This document shows, one piece after another, positions 18,143 to 28,657 of a stretch of 64,000 nt of DNA (the stretch's first letter is position 1; every line of letters begins with the position of its first letter). The DNA comes from Acinetobacter terrestris. GTDB taxonomy: Bacteria; Pseudomonadota; Gammaproteobacteria; Pseudomonadales; Moraxellaceae. The notes under the pieces were generated by a model. It was not told the origin of the DNA. It saw only the letters and a list, made by a program, of their open reading frames with translations, and made no database searches. The DNA lies in assembly GCF_004331155.1 (NCBI RefSeq), contig NZ_SJNZ01000010.1, positions 48,224-112,223 of the forward strand. Direction: 5' to 3'. The position numbers and the translations under genes are program-made.

Positions 18143-19978
18143 TTATTTACCACGGTTACGTTTACGTTCGCCTTCAGTCAACCAACGTTTACGAATACGG
18201 ATTGATTTAGGGGTTACTTCAACTAGTTCATCATCTTCAATGAATTCAAGCGCTTGTTCAAGCGTGTATTCAATTGCAGGTACTAAAGTTAACGCTTCAT
18301 CTGTACCAGATGCACGTACGTTAGTTAACTGTTTCGCTTTAGTTGGGTTCACAGCCATGTCGTCAGAACGTGAGTTAATACCTACGATCATACCTTCATA
18401 AACTTCTAACTGAGGACGTGCAAATAGACGACCACGGTCTTGCAGTGTGAACAATGCATAGCCAAGACACACGCCTTGAACCATAGAAACTAGCACACCG
18501 TTTTGACGTTTCGCAACAGTACCCGGTTTAGCAGGACCATAATGCGAGAAGCTTGAAGTCATGATCCCTGTACCAGAAGTCATGGTTAGGTATTCCGAAC
18601 GGAAACCAATCAAGCCACGTGAAGGAACAGTTGCTTCAATACGGATACGGCCTTTACCGTCTACTTCCATATTGGTCATTTCGCCTTTACGGAAGCCCAT
18701 TTGTTCCATAACGAAACCTTGGTGCTGTTCTTCAACGTCAAAAGTTACGTTTTCAAACGGTTCTTGCATTTGACCATCAACTTCTTTCATGATCACTTGC
18801 GGACGTGATACGCCCATTTCGAAGCCTTCGCGACGCATGTTTTCAATCAGAACTGAAAGGTGAAGTTCACCACGGCCAGATACTTTGAAACGGTCTGGAG
18901 AATCAGTATCTTCAACACGTAATGCCACGTTGTGGATCAATTCACGATCAAGACGCTCACGGATATTACGTGAAGTTACAAATTTACCTTCTTTACCAGC
19001 AAACGGTGAGTTGTTTACTTGGAAAGTCATGGTCACTGTAGGTTCATCTACAGAAAGTGGAGGAAGTGCTTCAACAGCTTTCGGATCACAAATTGTGTCA
19101 GAAATGTTTAATGCATCGATACCTGTTACACAAACGATGTCACCTGCATTTGCTTCTTCGATATCTACACGGTCAAGACCATGGTAGCCCATGATTTTTA
19201 GGATACGACCGTTACGAGTCTTACCTTCTTTATCAATCACAGTGACTTGTGTGTTCAATTTTACTGAACCACGTTGAATACGGCCAATACCGATTACACC
19301 TACGAAACTGTTGTAGTCAAGAGATGAAACCTGCATTTGGAATGGACCGTCAACGTCAACTGCTGGCGGCTCAACGATGTCTACGATTGTTTGGAACAAT
19401 GGAGTCATGTCGTCAGCAAGTTCTTCTGGAGAAGGACCAGCAACACCACGTAGACCTGAAGCATAAACGATTGGGAAATCTAACTGTTCGTCAGAAGCAC
19501 CCAAGTTATCGAACAAGTCAAATACTTGATCAATTACCCAGTCTGGACGCGCGCTTGGTTTATCAACTTTGTTGATAATTACGATTGGTTTCAAACCACG
19601 TGCGAACGCTTTTTGCGTTACGAAACGAGTTTGTGGCATTGGACCTTCTTGTGAGTCTACAAGAAGCAATACACAGTCAACCATAGACATTACACGTTCA
19701 ACTTCACCACCGAAGTCAGCATGTCCCGGGGTGTCCACAATGTTAATGCGGTATTCTGTGTTTGTACGAGCATCGGTCCATTTAATTGCAGTGTTTTTTG
19801 CAAGAATGGTAATACCACGTTCAGACTCGATAGCGCCCGAATCCATCACACGTTCGATCTCGCCCGCGCGATCGCCAAGAGCACCTGATTGCTGTAAAAG
19901 TTTGTCTACAAGAGTCGTTTTACCATGATCGACGTGCGCAATAATGGCAATGTTACGGAGAGTTTTAATATCTGACAT
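18143..19978 (-). CDS. typA: Ribosome-associated translational GTPase TypA/BipA
   Basis: 611 residues, starting MSDIKTLRNIAIIAHVDHG with the G1 box AHVDHGKTT, G3 DTPGHADFGGEV and G4 NKVDKP. EF-G-like domains II, III and V and the BipA C-terminal domain follow. It acts in ribosome assembly and stress or cold adaptation. The open frame extends about 70 codons upstream, but that part is AT-rich, unlike any TypA, and contains the promoter, so I use the internal ATG. The Shine-Dalgarno is weak. Confidence 0.95.
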   Translation of the reverse strand: MSDIKTLRNIAIIAHVDHGKTTLVDKLLQQSGALGDRAGEIERVMDSGAIESERGITILAKNTAIKWTDARTNTEYRINIVDTPGHADFGGEVERVMSMVDCVLLLVDSQEGPMPQTRFVTQKAFARGLKPIVIINKVDKPSARPDWVIDQVFDLFDNLGASDEQLDFPIVYASGLRGVAGPSPEELADDMTPLFQTIVDIVEPPAVDVDGPFQMQVSSLDYNSFVGVIGIGRIQRGSVKLNTQVTVIDKEGKTRNGRILKIMGYHGLDRVDIEEANAGDIVCVTGIDALNISDTICDPKAVEALPPLSVDEPTVTMTFQVNNSPFAGKEGKFVTSRNIRERLDRELIHNVALRVEDTDSPDRFKVSGRGELHLSVLIENMRREGFEMGVSRPQVIMKEVDGQMQEPFENVTFDVEEQHQGFVMEQMGFRKGEMTNMEVDGKGRIRIEATVPSRGLIGFRSEYLTMTSGTGIMTSSFSHYGPAKPGTVAKRQNGVLVSMVQGVCLGYALFTLQDRGRLFARPQLEVYEGMIVGINSRSDDMAVNPTKAKQLTNVRASGTDEALTLVPAIEYTLEQALEFIEDDELVEVTPKSIRIRKRWLTEGERKRNRGK

Positions 19979-20011
19979 GTATAATTCGATACGCTTTAAA
20001 TTTGAGGGCAA

Positions 20012-20017
20012 ATTATA
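20012..20017 (-). promoter_or_regulatory. Candidate typA -10 box
   Basis: Perfect TATAAT preceded by TG on the minus strand, 33 bases before the typA ATG. No good -35 is present, so it may act as an extended -10 promoter. Confidence 0.45.
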
Positions 20018-20152
20018 CAGAAAAATACAAAGTTTTAGTAGTGACAGTTTATTGACAGTTACAAGTTTTTTTGACAAATCACACTTTTTTTCATTTGTAA
20101 TGTCCTGTAACTCGATTAGAATAACGACAAATTGCTGCTGTACCTGTCTTAC

Positions 20153-21523
20153 ATGTCTGATTTGAATAACTCTCCCGAGCAACAAGATCGCCTTGATTTG
20201 GTCTATGGATTAAACGATCGTCCTAAACCTTTCATCGCTTTTTTAGCTGCACTGCAACATTTACTTGCAATTATTGTCCCAATTGTCACGCCCGGTTTGC
20301 TGATTTGCTTAGCCTTGGGTGTGTCAAAAGAAGACACTAACATGATTCTTTCGATGTCATTGGTGATCTCGGGTATTGCAACCTTTCTACAATGTAAAAA
20401 AGTTGGTCCTTTTGGCGCAGGCTTATTAATTGTTCAAGGCACCAGCTTTAACTTTATTGGTCCAATTATCGGTATTGGTTCAGCGATGGTCGCTGCGGGC
20501 ACCCCGGTTGAAGCCGTGATGGCTTCTATTTTTGGTGTGGTGATTGCCGGTTCATTTATTGAAATGACCGTGTCCCGCATTTTACCGTGGGTGAAAAAGC
20601 TGATTACGCCACTTGTTACCGGTATTGTTGTCCTGCTGATTGGTTTGACCTTAATTAAGGAAGGTTTAATCAGTATGGGTGGTGGCTATCAGGCGATGAG
20701 CGATAAGACCTTTGCCAACGCAGATAACCTGATCATGTCATGTACCGTACTTGCGATCATTGTTATTTTGAATCGTATCCGTATTACCTGGGTAAAAAGC
20801 TCCGCGATTCTGATTGCCTTAATTATTGGCTATACGCTTGCCGGTTTCATGGGACACCTGGATTTTTCCGGCTTGAAAGATGCCCCGATTGTTCAGATTC
20901 CAACCCCAATGCACTTTGGTTTAAGCTTCTCCTGGAGCTTGTTTATTCCGATGGCATTTATTTACCTGGTGACATCACTGGAAGCAATTGGTGACATCAC
21001 CGCAACTTCCAAGATTTCAAACCAACCAGTAGATGGTCCAAAATGGATGGAACGCATTAAAGGTGGTGTACTGGTAAATGGTGCAAATTCTTTCTTGGCG
21101 GGTATTTTCAACACTTTCCCTAGTTCTGTATTTGCACAAAATAATGGTGTCATTCAACTGACTGGTGTTGCCAGCCGTTATGTGGGCATCTGGATTGCAG
21201 CATTATTGGTGATTCTTGGCTTGCTTCCTGCAGTTGCAGGTGTCATTCAAGCTGTACCGCAAGCCGTGCTTGGTGGTGCCGTTATGGTGATGTTCGGTGC
21301 TGTTGCAGCATCTGGTATTAACATTCTTTCAGGGGTGCAGCTTGACCGTCGTGCATTATTGATTATTGCAATCTCGCTTGCCCTTGGTTTAGGGGTTGCA
21401 CAAGTGCCACAAATTCTGGAACATCTCCCTGAATTATTCCGTAACATCTTCAGTTCTGGTGTTGCGACAGGCGGTATTGCAGCATTGTTATTAAATATTA
21501 TTCTTCCTGAATCGAAGAAATAA
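20153..21523 (+). CDS. NCS2-family nucleobase (xanthine/uracil) permease
   Basis: About 456 residues and 12-14 membrane helices. Family landmarks are the N-terminal LQHLLAIIVPIVTPGLL, GTSFNFIGP, TSLEAIGDITATSK in the substrate-binding half, and NTFPSSVFAQNNG. It is a proton-coupled purine (likely xanthine or uric acid) importer; exact specificity cannot be read. Start placed at the ATG giving MSDLNNS rather than the TTG upstream. Divergent from typA across 174 bases, where two TTGACA boxes may serve as -35 elements. Confidence 0.85.
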   Translation: MSDLNNSPEQQDRLDLVYGLNDRPKPFIAFLAALQHLLAIIVPIVTPGLLICLALGVSKEDTNMILSMSLVISGIATFLQCKKVGPFGAGLLIVQGTSFNFIGPIIGIGSAMVAAGTPVEAVMASIFGVVIAGSFIEMTVSRILPWVKKLITPLVTGIVVLLIGLTLIKEGLISMGGGYQAMSDKTFANADNLIMSCTVLAIIVILNRIRITWVKSSAILIALIIGYTLAGFMGHLDFSGLKDAPIVQIPTPMHFGLSFSWSLFIPMAFIYLVTSLEAIGDITATSKISNQPVDGPKWMERIKGGVLVNGANSFLAGIFNTFPSSVFAQNNGVIQLTGVASRYVGIWIAALLVILGLLPAVAGVIQAVPQAVLGGAVMVMFGAVAASGINILSGVQLDRRALLIIAISLALGLGVAQVPQILEHLPELFRNIFSSGVATGGIAALLLNIILPESKK

Positions 21524-21539
21524 TTTCATTTCAGCATCA

Positions 21540-21571
21540 ACTCTGCCCAGCATTGTCTGGGCAGAGTTTTT
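21540..21571 (+). terminator. Intrinsic terminator after the NCS2 permease
   Basis: Eleven-base stem ACTCTGCCCAG/CTGGGCAGAGT with six-base loop and T5 tail. Confidence 0.9.
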
Positions 21572-21588
21572 CAATGGCGAGATAAAAA

Positions 21589-22623
21589 ATGGATCCAAGA
21601 AGTGAAGTTGTCATTCGACAGCATGAATATCTTTCTGGACGTGTATTGCTGGTTAATGCACCAACAGATGATTTACTTTCCAATTTAGAGAAAGACATCA
21701 CTCCCTGTTTATGGACATGGGATTATAATGAATTTCAATACTTTCAGCCACAACAAGCCAATGTCCACTTTGGTGTCGACCTTCCTGAAGGCGATTTTGA
21801 CCAAGCAATCATTTTTGTGCCTAAGTCGAAAGAATTACTCAACTATATTCTACACAATGTAGTTAGTCGCTTAAGTCTGGGGGCTTCTATCTTTCTGGTC
21901 GGCGAAAAGAAAGCCGGCGTTGAGCGTGCAGCCAAGCAATTACAACCTTATGGTCAAGCACTAAAACTTGACAGCGCACGCCATTGCCAGATGTGGCAAG
22001 TCACCATTAACACTACAGTGACTGCAAAAGCTTTAGCAGATTGGGCGCAGCAGTATACGGTCGCGACACCTAATGGTGATTTAACCATTTGTGCCCTTCC
22101 AGGTGTGTTTAGTCAAAATCGTCTAGATGTCGGCACAGCCGCATTATTGCCTTTTTTATCAAAGGTGACTTCAGGTAAAATTGCCGACTTTGGTTGTGGT
22201 GCGGGCGTGATCAGTGCTTATCTAGCCAAACTGAATCCTAAAAATCGAATTTTTGCGATGGATGTTGATGCTTTTGCATTGGCGTCTACCCGCATGACCT
22301 TTGAAAAAAATGATCTTGCACCAGAACAACTTGAAATTACCGCAGTGACAGGTATTGAGGATGCTCCTCTCTTCTTGCATGCCATCGTCAGCAATCCTCC
22401 TTTCCATCAGGGCATCCAAACCGATTACAACGCCAGCGAAAGTTTATGTAAAACTTCACGACGTCATTTAAAATCGGGCGGCGAATTATGGATTGTGGCA
22501 AACCGCTTTCTGAATTATCCATTATTAATTGAACAGAATTTTGGTCAATGTACGACTAAAGCAGATCAACAAGGCTTTAAAGTACTGTTCGCCAAAATGC
22601 AAAAAAATGTTAAGGAAAAATGA
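21589..22623 (+). CDS. rsmC: 16S rRNA (guanine1207-N2)-methyltransferase RsmC
   Basis: 344 residues with the duplicated-domain structure of RsmC: a degenerate N-terminal methyltransferase-like half (about 1-165) and an active C-terminal half. The SAM loop is [11 protein letters not shown] and the catalytic motif is NPPFH, typical of exocyclic-amine methyltransferases. It acts on assembled 30S subunits. Its stop overlaps the start of the permease gene by four bases. Confidence 0.88.
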   Translation: MDPRSEVVIRQHEYLSGRVLLVNAPTDDLLSNLEKDITPCLWTWDYNEFQYFQPQQANVHFGVDLPEGDFDQAIIFVPKSKELLNYILHNVVSRLSLGASIFLVGEKKAGVERAAKQLQPYGQALKLDSARHCQMWQVTINTTVTAKALADWAQQYTVATPNGDLTICALPGVFSQNRLDVGTAALLPFLSKVTSGKIADFGCGAGVISAYLAKLNPKNRIFAMDVDAFALASTRMTFEKNDLAPEQLEITAVTGIEDAPLFLHAIVSNPPFHQGIQTDYNASESLCKTSRRHLKSGGELWIVANRFLNYPLLIEQNFGQCTTKADQQGFKVLFAKMQKNVKEK

Positions 22624-24089
22624 TGAGCGAAACAGGACAACCGCACCTACAGCGTAAGCTTGGTGCTCGCCATCTTAATATGATCGCCATTGGTGGTTCT
22701 ATCGGTACAGGATTATTCTTGGCTTCTGGTGCAACCATTGCCAATGCTGGTCCTGGTGGTGCATTACTTGCGTACTGTTTGATTGGAATCATGATTTATT
22801 TCTTGATGACCAGTCTGGGTGAGCTTGCGACCCACAACCCCACCTCAGGTGCATTTTTCACCTATGGGACTAAATATGTGGAAGGTGGCTTTGGTTTTGC
22901 CTTAGGCTGGAACTATTGGTACAACTGGGCCATTACCGTGGCTTTTGAACTGGTTGCAGTACAGTTTATTATGAAGTTCTGGTTTCCAGACGTTCCTGGT
23001 TTCTACTGGAGTGCTATTTTCCTTGCCATTATTTTTGCTATTAATGCCATGACTGTTAAAGGCTTTGGTGAAACTGAATTTTTATTCTCTCTCGTCAAAG
23101 TGATTGCGATTATTGTCTTTATCATTATTGGTATTGCCATGATTGCAAAAATCATGCTGACACCAAATATGATGACCTTCTCCAACTGGACCAAAGGCGA
23201 TGCGCCTTTTGTTGGTGGCTTGCAAGCCATGATTGGTGTGGCAATGATTGCCGGTTTCTCGTTTCAGGGAACCGAGATGGTCGGAGTTGCCGCAGGTGAA
23301 TCGAAAGACCCTAAAAAAACCATCCCTGTTGCCATTAAGCAAATTTTCTGGCGTATTTTATTGTTTTACGTGGTGTGTATTTTCATTATCGGTACATTGG
23401 TTGCCTATGATGATCCGCGTCTTTTACAAGCTGCTGCAAGTGACAACATTACTCTTTCACCTTTTACATTATTGTATGAAAAGGCAGGTTTTGCTTTTGC
23501 TGCAGGTTTAATGAATGCGGTGATTCTGACTGCAATATTGTCTGCAGGTAATTCAGGCATGTATTCATCTACCCGTATGCTTTTCGATATGGCACGTCAA
23601 GGACGCGCACCAAAATGGTTTGCTAAACTTGACCCTCGTGGCGTACCAATGAATGCGCTTTATGCCACCACTGCAATTGCTGCACTCTGCTTTTTAACGA
23701 CATTTATTGGCGAACAACAAGTTTTTAACTGGCTGCTCAACATGTCAGGCATGTGTGGTTTTATTGTCTGGTTAGGTATTGCCATTTCACATTACCGTTT
23801 CCGTAAAGGCTATTTAGCACAAGGCTATAAACTTGAAGATTTAGCGTATACAGCCAAGTTCTTCCCTTTTGCCCCATGGTTTGCCTTCATTCTTTGCTCG
23901 ATCATTATTCTAGGTCAGAACTATGAAGCATTGACCGGTGGAAAAATTGATTGGTTAGGTTTGCTTTCAACCTATATCAGTATTCCATTATTTCTTGTGA
24001 TCTGGCTCGGTTATAAATGGAAATATAAAACCAAGCTGATTCCATATAAAGAAATGGATGTTCAACCTGTAAATGTAGAACGTGATTAA
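22620..24089 (+). CDS. Amino-acid permease (AAT/LysP-like APC family)
   Basis: 489 residues, 12 membrane helices. The start [20 protein letters not shown] is the unwound TM1 signature of the amino-acid transporter family, and [17 protein letters not shown] follows TM6. It resembles lysine-specific permease LysP most, but general aromatic or proline permeases share these motifs. Two adjacent ATG codons (22620 and 22623) follow AAGGA; the first overlaps the rsmC stop, so expression is coupled although no pathway link is apparent. Confidence 0.85.
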   Translation: MMSETGQPHLQRKLGARHLNMIAIGGSIGTGLFLASGATIANAGPGGALLAYCLIGIMIYFLMTSLGELATHNPTSGAFFTYGTKYVEGGFGFALGWNYWYNWAITVAFELVAVQFIMKFWFPDVPGFYWSAIFLAIIFAINAMTVKGFGETEFLFSLVKVIAIIVFIIIGIAMIAKIMLTPNMMTFSNWTKGDAPFVGGLQAMIGVAMIAGFSFQGTEMVGVAAGESKDPKKTIPVAIKQIFWRILLFYVVCIFIIGTLVAYDDPRLLQAAASDNITLSPFTLLYEKAGFAFAAGLMNAVILTAILSAGNSGMYSSTRMLFDMARQGRAPKWFAKLDPRGVPMNALYATTAIAALCFLTTFIGEQQVFNWLLNMSGMCGFIVWLGIAISHYRFRKGYLAQGYKLEDLAYTAKFFPFAPWFAFILCSIIILGQNYEALTGGKIDWLGLLSTYISIPLFLVIWLGYKWKYKTKLIPYKEMDVQPVNVERD

Positions 24090-24103
24090 TTTTCTACCTC
24101 AAT

Positions 24104-24130
24104 AAAAAACAGCCTTTGGGCTGTTTTTTA
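24104..24130. terminator. Bidirectional terminator
   Basis: AAAACAGCC/GGCTGTTTT stem between the convergent permease and hydrolase genes. Confidence 0.85.
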
Positions 24131-24133
24131 TTT

Positions 24134-24970
24134 TTATAATATTGAGTTATCTGCCAAAAATTGTTTTAAAGCAAAACTAACTTCATTTTTATGGGTAGTA
24201 CACAAACCATGTGGCGCTCCTTTAATTTGCTCTTCTACGCCCTGCTTTAAAAGCTTTACCGCCTGCTGGCTACAAATTTCTGGAGGTACAATTTCATCTG
24301 CCGTTCCATAAAGCACCAAAGTCGGCACAGCAATTTGTTTTAAATCTTCACGTAAATCTGTTTCCGAAAAAGCCTCTATACAATCGTAATGTGCTTTGAT
24401 TGAACCCTGCATCGCAATACGCCAAAAATTTTGTACCACCCCTTCAGAGGTTTTATTGAGCAATTTGTCATAACCATAAAATTTTTTGGCAAAATCCAAA
24501 TAAAAATCAGCTCTGTTATCCAACAAATTTGCACGCATTTCATCAAATACTTCTGGATCAGCACCATCTGGATAGTCATCTCGTCTAATCATTAACGGCG
24601 TCACAGCAGCAATCAACGCAAGTTTAGTGACTTTCTGCTGTCCATATTTCGCAGTATAGCGTGTGACTACTGCGCCCCCCGTAGAATGCCCGACTAAAGC
24701 AAAATGATCTAAATTTAAATGTTCAACCAATTGATGTAAATCTTCTGCATATTGATCGATCGTATGCCCAGACCACGGTTGACTTGACCTCCCATGACCA
24801 CGCCGGTCAAATGCAATGACTCGATAACCATGCTCAGCCAGAAATAACATCTGGTCTTCAAAAGCATCACTGGATAAAGGCCATCCATGTGAAAAGACAA
24901 CTACAGCACCTTTCCCCCAATCTTTATAATAAATTGAGGTACCATCTTTAGTCGTTAACATCTGGCTCAT
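24134..24970 (-). CDS. Alpha/beta hydrolase, non-haem chloroperoxidase-like
   Basis: 278 residues with the full catalytic triad context: nucleophile Ser in GHSTGG (about 97), acid Asp in GTADEIVP (about 228), and His in APHGL (about 257). The oxyanion region is SHGWPLS. This subgroup is annotated as arylesterase or cofactor-free haloperoxidase with perhydrolase activity; the true substrate is unknown. Cytoplasmic, no signal peptide, monocistronic, GAGGG before the ATG. Confidence 0.85.
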   Translation of the reverse strand: MSQMLTTKDGTSIYYKDWGKGAVVVFSHGWPLSSDAFEDQMLFLAEHGYRVIAFDRRGHGRSSQPWSGHTIDQYAEDLHQLVEHLNLDHFALVGHSTGGAVVTRYTAKYGQQKVTKLALIAAVTPLMIRRDDYPDGADPEVFDEMRANLLDNRADFYLDFAKKFYGYDKLLNKTSEGVVQNFWRIAMQGSIKAHYDCIEAFSETDLREDLKQIAVPTLVLYGTADEIVPPEICSQQAVKLLKQGVEEQIKGAPHGLCTTHKNEVSFALKQFLADNSIL

Positions 24971-25064
24971 TGTTTTACCCTCTTTTTATTGTATAGGGGT
25001 ATTTATTAGAACAAGATAAAAATGAAACAGTGTATTAAACAAGTTATGCTTATGTAGCAGATAT

Positions 25065-25093
25065 AAAAAAAGCAGCCCTAAGGCTGCTTTTTT
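25065..25093 (-). terminator. Intrinsic terminator of ompA
   Basis: AAAGCAGCC/GGCTGCTTT stem with four-base loop and T run on the minus strand, 20 bases past ompA. Confidence 0.85.
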
Positions 25094-25112
25094 AAATCAG
25101 TTCAATAACAGA

Positions 25113-26246
25113 TTATTGAGCTGCTGGAGCTTGCTCTTGAGCAGGTTCTGCAACAACTGTACGGCTACCAGAAATAGTCGCGAATACACGACGGTTCATA
25201 GCACGGCCTTCTTTAGTGTTGTTGTCAGCAATCGGTTGATCCCAAGCGAAACCTTGAGTAGCCAAACGAGCTGGATCTACATTGTATTCATTTACAAGTG
25301 AAGATTTAACAGAGTTAGCACGAGCCAATGATAAACGTTCGTTCAATGCACGTGGACCAGTGTTATCTGTATGGCCTTCGATGCGAGCAGTAGCGTTCGG
25401 ATATTCAACTAACTTCTCAGCAACTTTAGCGATTTCTGGTTTGTATTGATCTTTGATGTTTGATTTGTTTGTATCAAAGAACACACGAAGTTCCATGTTA
25501 AGGTCTTCAGTCAACTCTTGTGGAGCTGGTTGAACTGGAGCTACAGGTTCAACTGGAGCAACTTCAACTACAGGAGCAGCCGGTTTCAAATGACCACCAA
25601 GAACCACATTAAGACCAGCTAAAGCTGTGTAGTTCCAGAATTGTTCATCAAAGTGGTATGTACCACGTGCTTCAGTACGTAGAGATAGCGCATCGTTTAA
25701 GCGCCAGAATGCACCTACACCCGCATTCGCTAAAGTACCTTCTTCAGTGTTACCACGATCACGACCACCTGCACCATTACGGTTGTCACGCGCTACACCA
25801 CTGAATTTAGTTTTGTAGTGACCTGCACCACCAAGTACATATGGCTTGATTTTGCTGTCATAGTTTTGAGTGATCAAGTCAGAAGTAACATAGAAGTTAC
25901 CGTTGATTTGAGTAGTCTTGTACTCAGCATCTAGATCAACCAAGCTATTTGCTTGACCAAAACCATGTGAACCGTTCATTTGGCTAACGTCGCCTTTCAC
26001 TTGGTTATATTCAGCTTCAAAACCTAACCATGGAGTTAATTCAACACCAAGCGCAGCGCCAACGAACAAGTCGTCTTTCATTTCGCCTTGACCAAGTTTA
26101 GAAGATAACAACTGAGATTGACCATTGTTGTGTTTAGTATCTTGCCAAGTATAACCCAGCATTAATGGTGTAATAGTTACGCCAGCGTTAGCAGCAGCCA
26201 AAGGTGCAGCAACGAGCATTGCTAATGCAATACGACTCATTTTCAT
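25113..26246 (-). CDS. ompA: Outer-membrane protein OmpA
   Basis: 377 residues. Signal peptide [21 protein letters not shown]; eight-strand beta barrel (about 22-215); a Pro/Val/Glu-rich hinge ([17 protein letters not shown]); and a periplasmic OmpA-like peptidoglycan-binding domain with [17 protein letters not shown], which carries the conserved Asp and Arg contacts to diaminopimelate. GGAGG lies eight bases before the ATG. Layout is that of A. baumannii AbOmpA, with differences concentrated in the surface loops (including a Gly/Arg/Asn-rich loop near 155-170). Major porin and cell-wall anchor. Confidence 0.97.
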   Translation of the reverse strand: MKMSRIALAMLVAAPLAAANAGVTITPLMLGYTWQDTKHNNGQSQLLSSKLGQGEMKDDLFVGAALGVELTPWLGFEAEYNQVKGDVSQMNGSHGFGQANSLVDLDAEYKTTQINGNFYVTSDLITQNYDSKIKPYVLGGAGHYKTKFSGVARDNRNGAGGRDRGNTEEGTLANAGVGAFWRLNDALSLRTEARGTYHFDEQFWNYTALAGLNVVLGGHLKPAAPVVEVAPVEPVAPVQPAPQELTEDLNMELRVFFDTNKSNIKDQYKPEIAKVAEKLVEYPNATARIEGHTDNTGPRALNERLSLARANSVKSSLVNEYNVDPARLATQGFAWDQPIADNNTKEGRAMNRRVFATISGSRTVVAEPAQEQAPAAQ

Positions 26247-26624
26247 GAAATTATCCTCCAGAGATAACAATTGTTTTCAAGTTCAAGCTCAAGCCTAAAT
26301 TTGGGCTATTCTGAGATGGGCTTTCTAATACCCCAGTTTTATTTTTAAGCCATTCACTTTGAATCATACAAACACTTTATTTCTTTTCCAAGTGCTTGAT
26401 AATTTTAATCAAGTAAATTATTGACAAAATTACTTACAATTTCCGTTGTAATTCGGTAATTTTTTACTCAATTTATTCTTGTGAATAGCTTATTGTCACT
26501 TACCAATTATTTTAACAGCTTTCTTAAAAGTTGAGTAATAAATCTTACTCGCAAAAAAAACGATTAAAAACAAAATATTAATAACATAAACAATTAAAAA
26601 AAAACATATTATAAGGTTAATTTA
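26247..26624. other. ompA leader and divergent region
   Basis: About 380 AT-rich bases. It contains the ompA 5' leader (about 110 bases), with a GC-rich hairpin AGCCTAAATTTGGGCT near 26295-26310 that may steady the mRNA, and the upstream region of the pseudopilin gene. Confidence 0.45.
26363..26391 (-). promoter_or_regulatory. ompA promoter
   Basis: Minus-strand TTGGAA, 17-base spacer, TATGAT. Transcription would start about 110 bases before the ompA ATG, giving a long leader as expected for an abundant, stable mRNA. Confidence 0.55.
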
Positions 26625-27146
26625 ATGATTTCTATACAAAAGAAGGGTTTTACACTCGTTGAACTCATCGTTACGCTCGCTGTTTTAGCAATTATGACTA
26701 GCATAGCTTTACCTTATTTTCATGAAACAATGGCTAAACAAGAAATCAAAAATATTACCCATAAACTCATTTCAAGTATTCATTTGGCGAAATCGCATGC
26801 CGCTATACACCACACCAATGTGGTTATTTGTCCCAGCCAAAATAGAGTGAATTGCCAAGCAAGCTATTGGAATTCAGGTTTTATTGTCTTTTTAGATGTC
26901 AATAAAAACAGACAGGTGGATACTGAGGAAAAAATTATCGATACACAATCAACTGAGCTAAAATATGGAAATTTGGATTGGAGAGGTACTTTAAGTATTC
27001 CAAGCTTAACTTTTCAAGCCTCAAATGGACTTCCGAATGGATCAAATGGCAGTTTTTATTATTGTTCTACTTATCAACAAACTCACTATAAAATTTTATT
27101 GAGCCGTATGGGACATACCCGTATTGAGAATCCGCTCACTTGCTAA
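26625..27146 (+). CDS. GspH/FimT-type minor pseudopilin
   Basis: 173 residues beginning with a short basic leader and the prepilin-peptidase site KKG-FTLVELIVTL, Glu at +5, then one hydrophobic helix and a GspH-like globular head. It would be processed by PilD and inserted at the tip of type IV pili or a type II secretion pseudopilus. Three Cys pairs could form disulfides. No other pilus gene is nearby, so it is an orphan. The coding region is AT-rich. AAGG precedes the ATG. Confidence 0.8.
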   Translation: MISIQKKGFTLVELIVTLAVLAIMTSIALPYFHETMAKQEIKNITHKLISSIHLAKSHAAIHHTNVVICPSQNRVNCQASYWNSGFIVFLDVNKNRQVDTEEKIIDTQSTELKYGNLDWRGTLSIPSLTFQASNGLPNGSNGSFYYCSTYQQTHYKILLSRMGHTRIENPLTC

Positions 27147-27262
27147 AAACTTATCAGTCTAAAGCTGTAGAACAAACAGACTTTATTCCTGCTCATTTTT
27201 CAATATACTGCTTATGTTTGGAAAACAATCCACTAAAAAAGTAAATCTCGGAGAGACAAAAA

Positions 27263-28438
27263 ATGACAGACATCGTAATTGTAAATGGTGCGCGTACAGC
27301 TATGGGCGGTTTTCAAGGTAGCTTAGCGGGTGTAACAGCACCTGAACTTGGTGCAGCTTCAATCAAAGAAGCCATTGCTCGTGCAGGATTACAACCAACT
27401 GATGTCGAAGAAGTCATTATGGGCTGCGTGCTGCCTGCCGGCTTAAAGCAAGGTCCTGCACGTCAGGCAATGCGTCAAGCCGGACTACCTGATTCAACTG
27501 GTGCAGTCACCATCAATAAACTTTGTGGTTCAGGTATGAAAGCCGTGATGCAAGCTGCCGATATGATTAAAGCAGGTTCTGCTGAAATTGTAGTTGCAGG
27601 CGGTATGGAATCAATGAGCAATGCACCTTATGTATTGACCAAAGCACGTGCAGGTTACCGCATGGGTCACGGCGATGTGAAAGATCACATGTTCCTTGAT
27701 GGCCTTGAAGATGCTGAAACAGGCCGCCTGATGGGTTCTTTTGCCCAAGATATGGCAAATACCCGTGGCTATACACGTGAGCAAATGGATAACTTTGCCA
27801 TTCGCTCACTGGAACGTGCTCAAACCGCAGTGAATGAAGGCTACTTCGCTGATGAAATTGTTGCTGTGACAATTTCTACACGTAAAGGTGATGTAGTTGT
27901 TGATAAAGATGAACAGCCATTTAATGCTAATATTGCAAAAATTCCAACACTTCGTCCTGCTTTTGCTAAAGACGGCACCATTACTGCAGCCAATGCCAGC
28001 TCAATTTCAGATGGTGCTTCTGCACTTGTACTTACTTCAGCAGACAATGCCTCTGCAAAAGGTTTAAAACCTTTGGCGAAAATTGTCGCTTATGCATCAA
28101 ATTCACAGCACCCTTCTGAATTTACTATCGCCCCTGTTGGTGCAATTCAAAAAGTTCTCAACAAAAGTGGTTGGGATGCTTCTGATGTTGACCTTTGGGA
28201 AATCAATGAAGCATTTGCCATGGTGACCATGTGTCCTATGGATGATTTCAAGCTTGATTCAGCTAAAGTGAATATTAATGGTGGTGCATGTGCACTTGGC
28301 CATCCAGTAGGTTCAACCGGTTCACGTATTATTTTGACCTTGATTCATGCGCTTAAACGTACGGGCGGTAAAAAAGGCATTGCTGCACTGTGTATTGGTG
28401 GTGGTGAAGCAACTGCGGTGGCGATTGAGCTGCTTTAA
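27263..28438 (+). CDS. Acetyl-CoA C-acetyltransferase (thiolase)
   Basis: 391 residues, standard for biosynthetic/AtoB-type thiolases. Catalytic residues are all present: Cys88 (NKLCGSGM), His347 (GHPVGSTG) and Cys377 (CIGGG). It condenses or cleaves acetoacetyl-CoA. The ATG follows GGAGAG. No acyl-CoA partner gene is adjacent, in contrast to the thiolase at 39738, so it probably serves ketone-body or general acetoacetyl-CoA metabolism (inference). Confidence 0.92.
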   Translation: MTDIVIVNGARTAMGGFQGSLAGVTAPELGAASIKEAIARAGLQPTDVEEVIMGCVLPAGLKQGPARQAMRQAGLPDSTGAVTINKLCGSGMKAVMQAADMIKAGSAEIVVAGGMESMSNAPYVLTKARAGYRMGHGDVKDHMFLDGLEDAETGRLMGSFAQDMANTRGYTREQMDNFAIRSLERAQTAVNEGYFADEIVAVTISTRKGDVVVDKDEQPFNANIAKIPTLRPAFAKDGTITAANASSISDGASALVLTSADNASAKGLKPLAKIVAYASNSQHPSEFTIAPVGAIQKVLNKSGWDASDVDLWEINEAFAMVTMCPMDDFKLDSAKVNINGGACALGHPVGSTGSRIILTLIHALKRTGGKKGIAALCIGGGEATAVAIELL

Positions 28439-28469
28439 ATGTTTTTGAAGCCCCGCTTTTTTTTATAAA

Positions 28470-28536
28470 GATTGGGTTTAGGGGAGATTATTTAAGACAA
28501 TCCCTCAAAATTTCCCTTTAAACCAGGGAAACACTC
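28470..28536. repeat. Degenerate C/G-rich intergenic repeat (copy 3)
   Basis: Contains TAGGGGAGATT identical to that in the repeat at 2400-2470, then TTTCCCTTTAAACCAGGGAAA as a decayed palindrome. Lies between the thiolase and ddh terminator. Confidence 0.5.
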
Positions 28537-28564
28537 TCTTACAACCATAAGCATCATTCTATAG

Positions 28565-28589
28565 AAAAGCCTCCAATCGGAGGCTTTTC
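28565..28589. terminator. Bidirectional terminator
   Basis: AAAAGCCTCC/GGAGGCTTTT stem with loop AATC between thiolase and ddh. Confidence 0.85.
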
Positions 28590-28657
28590 TATATCTCAAA
28601 TCAAACCATTGAGTTCAACAAAGGAATATCTCAACTTTCTTGCTGAACCATCGCCCC

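Noticed and set aside
20018..20185. Upstream extension of typA by about 70 codons
   Set aside because: Sequence is AT-rich, unlike TypA, overlaps the divergent permease start and contains a perfect TATAAT box.
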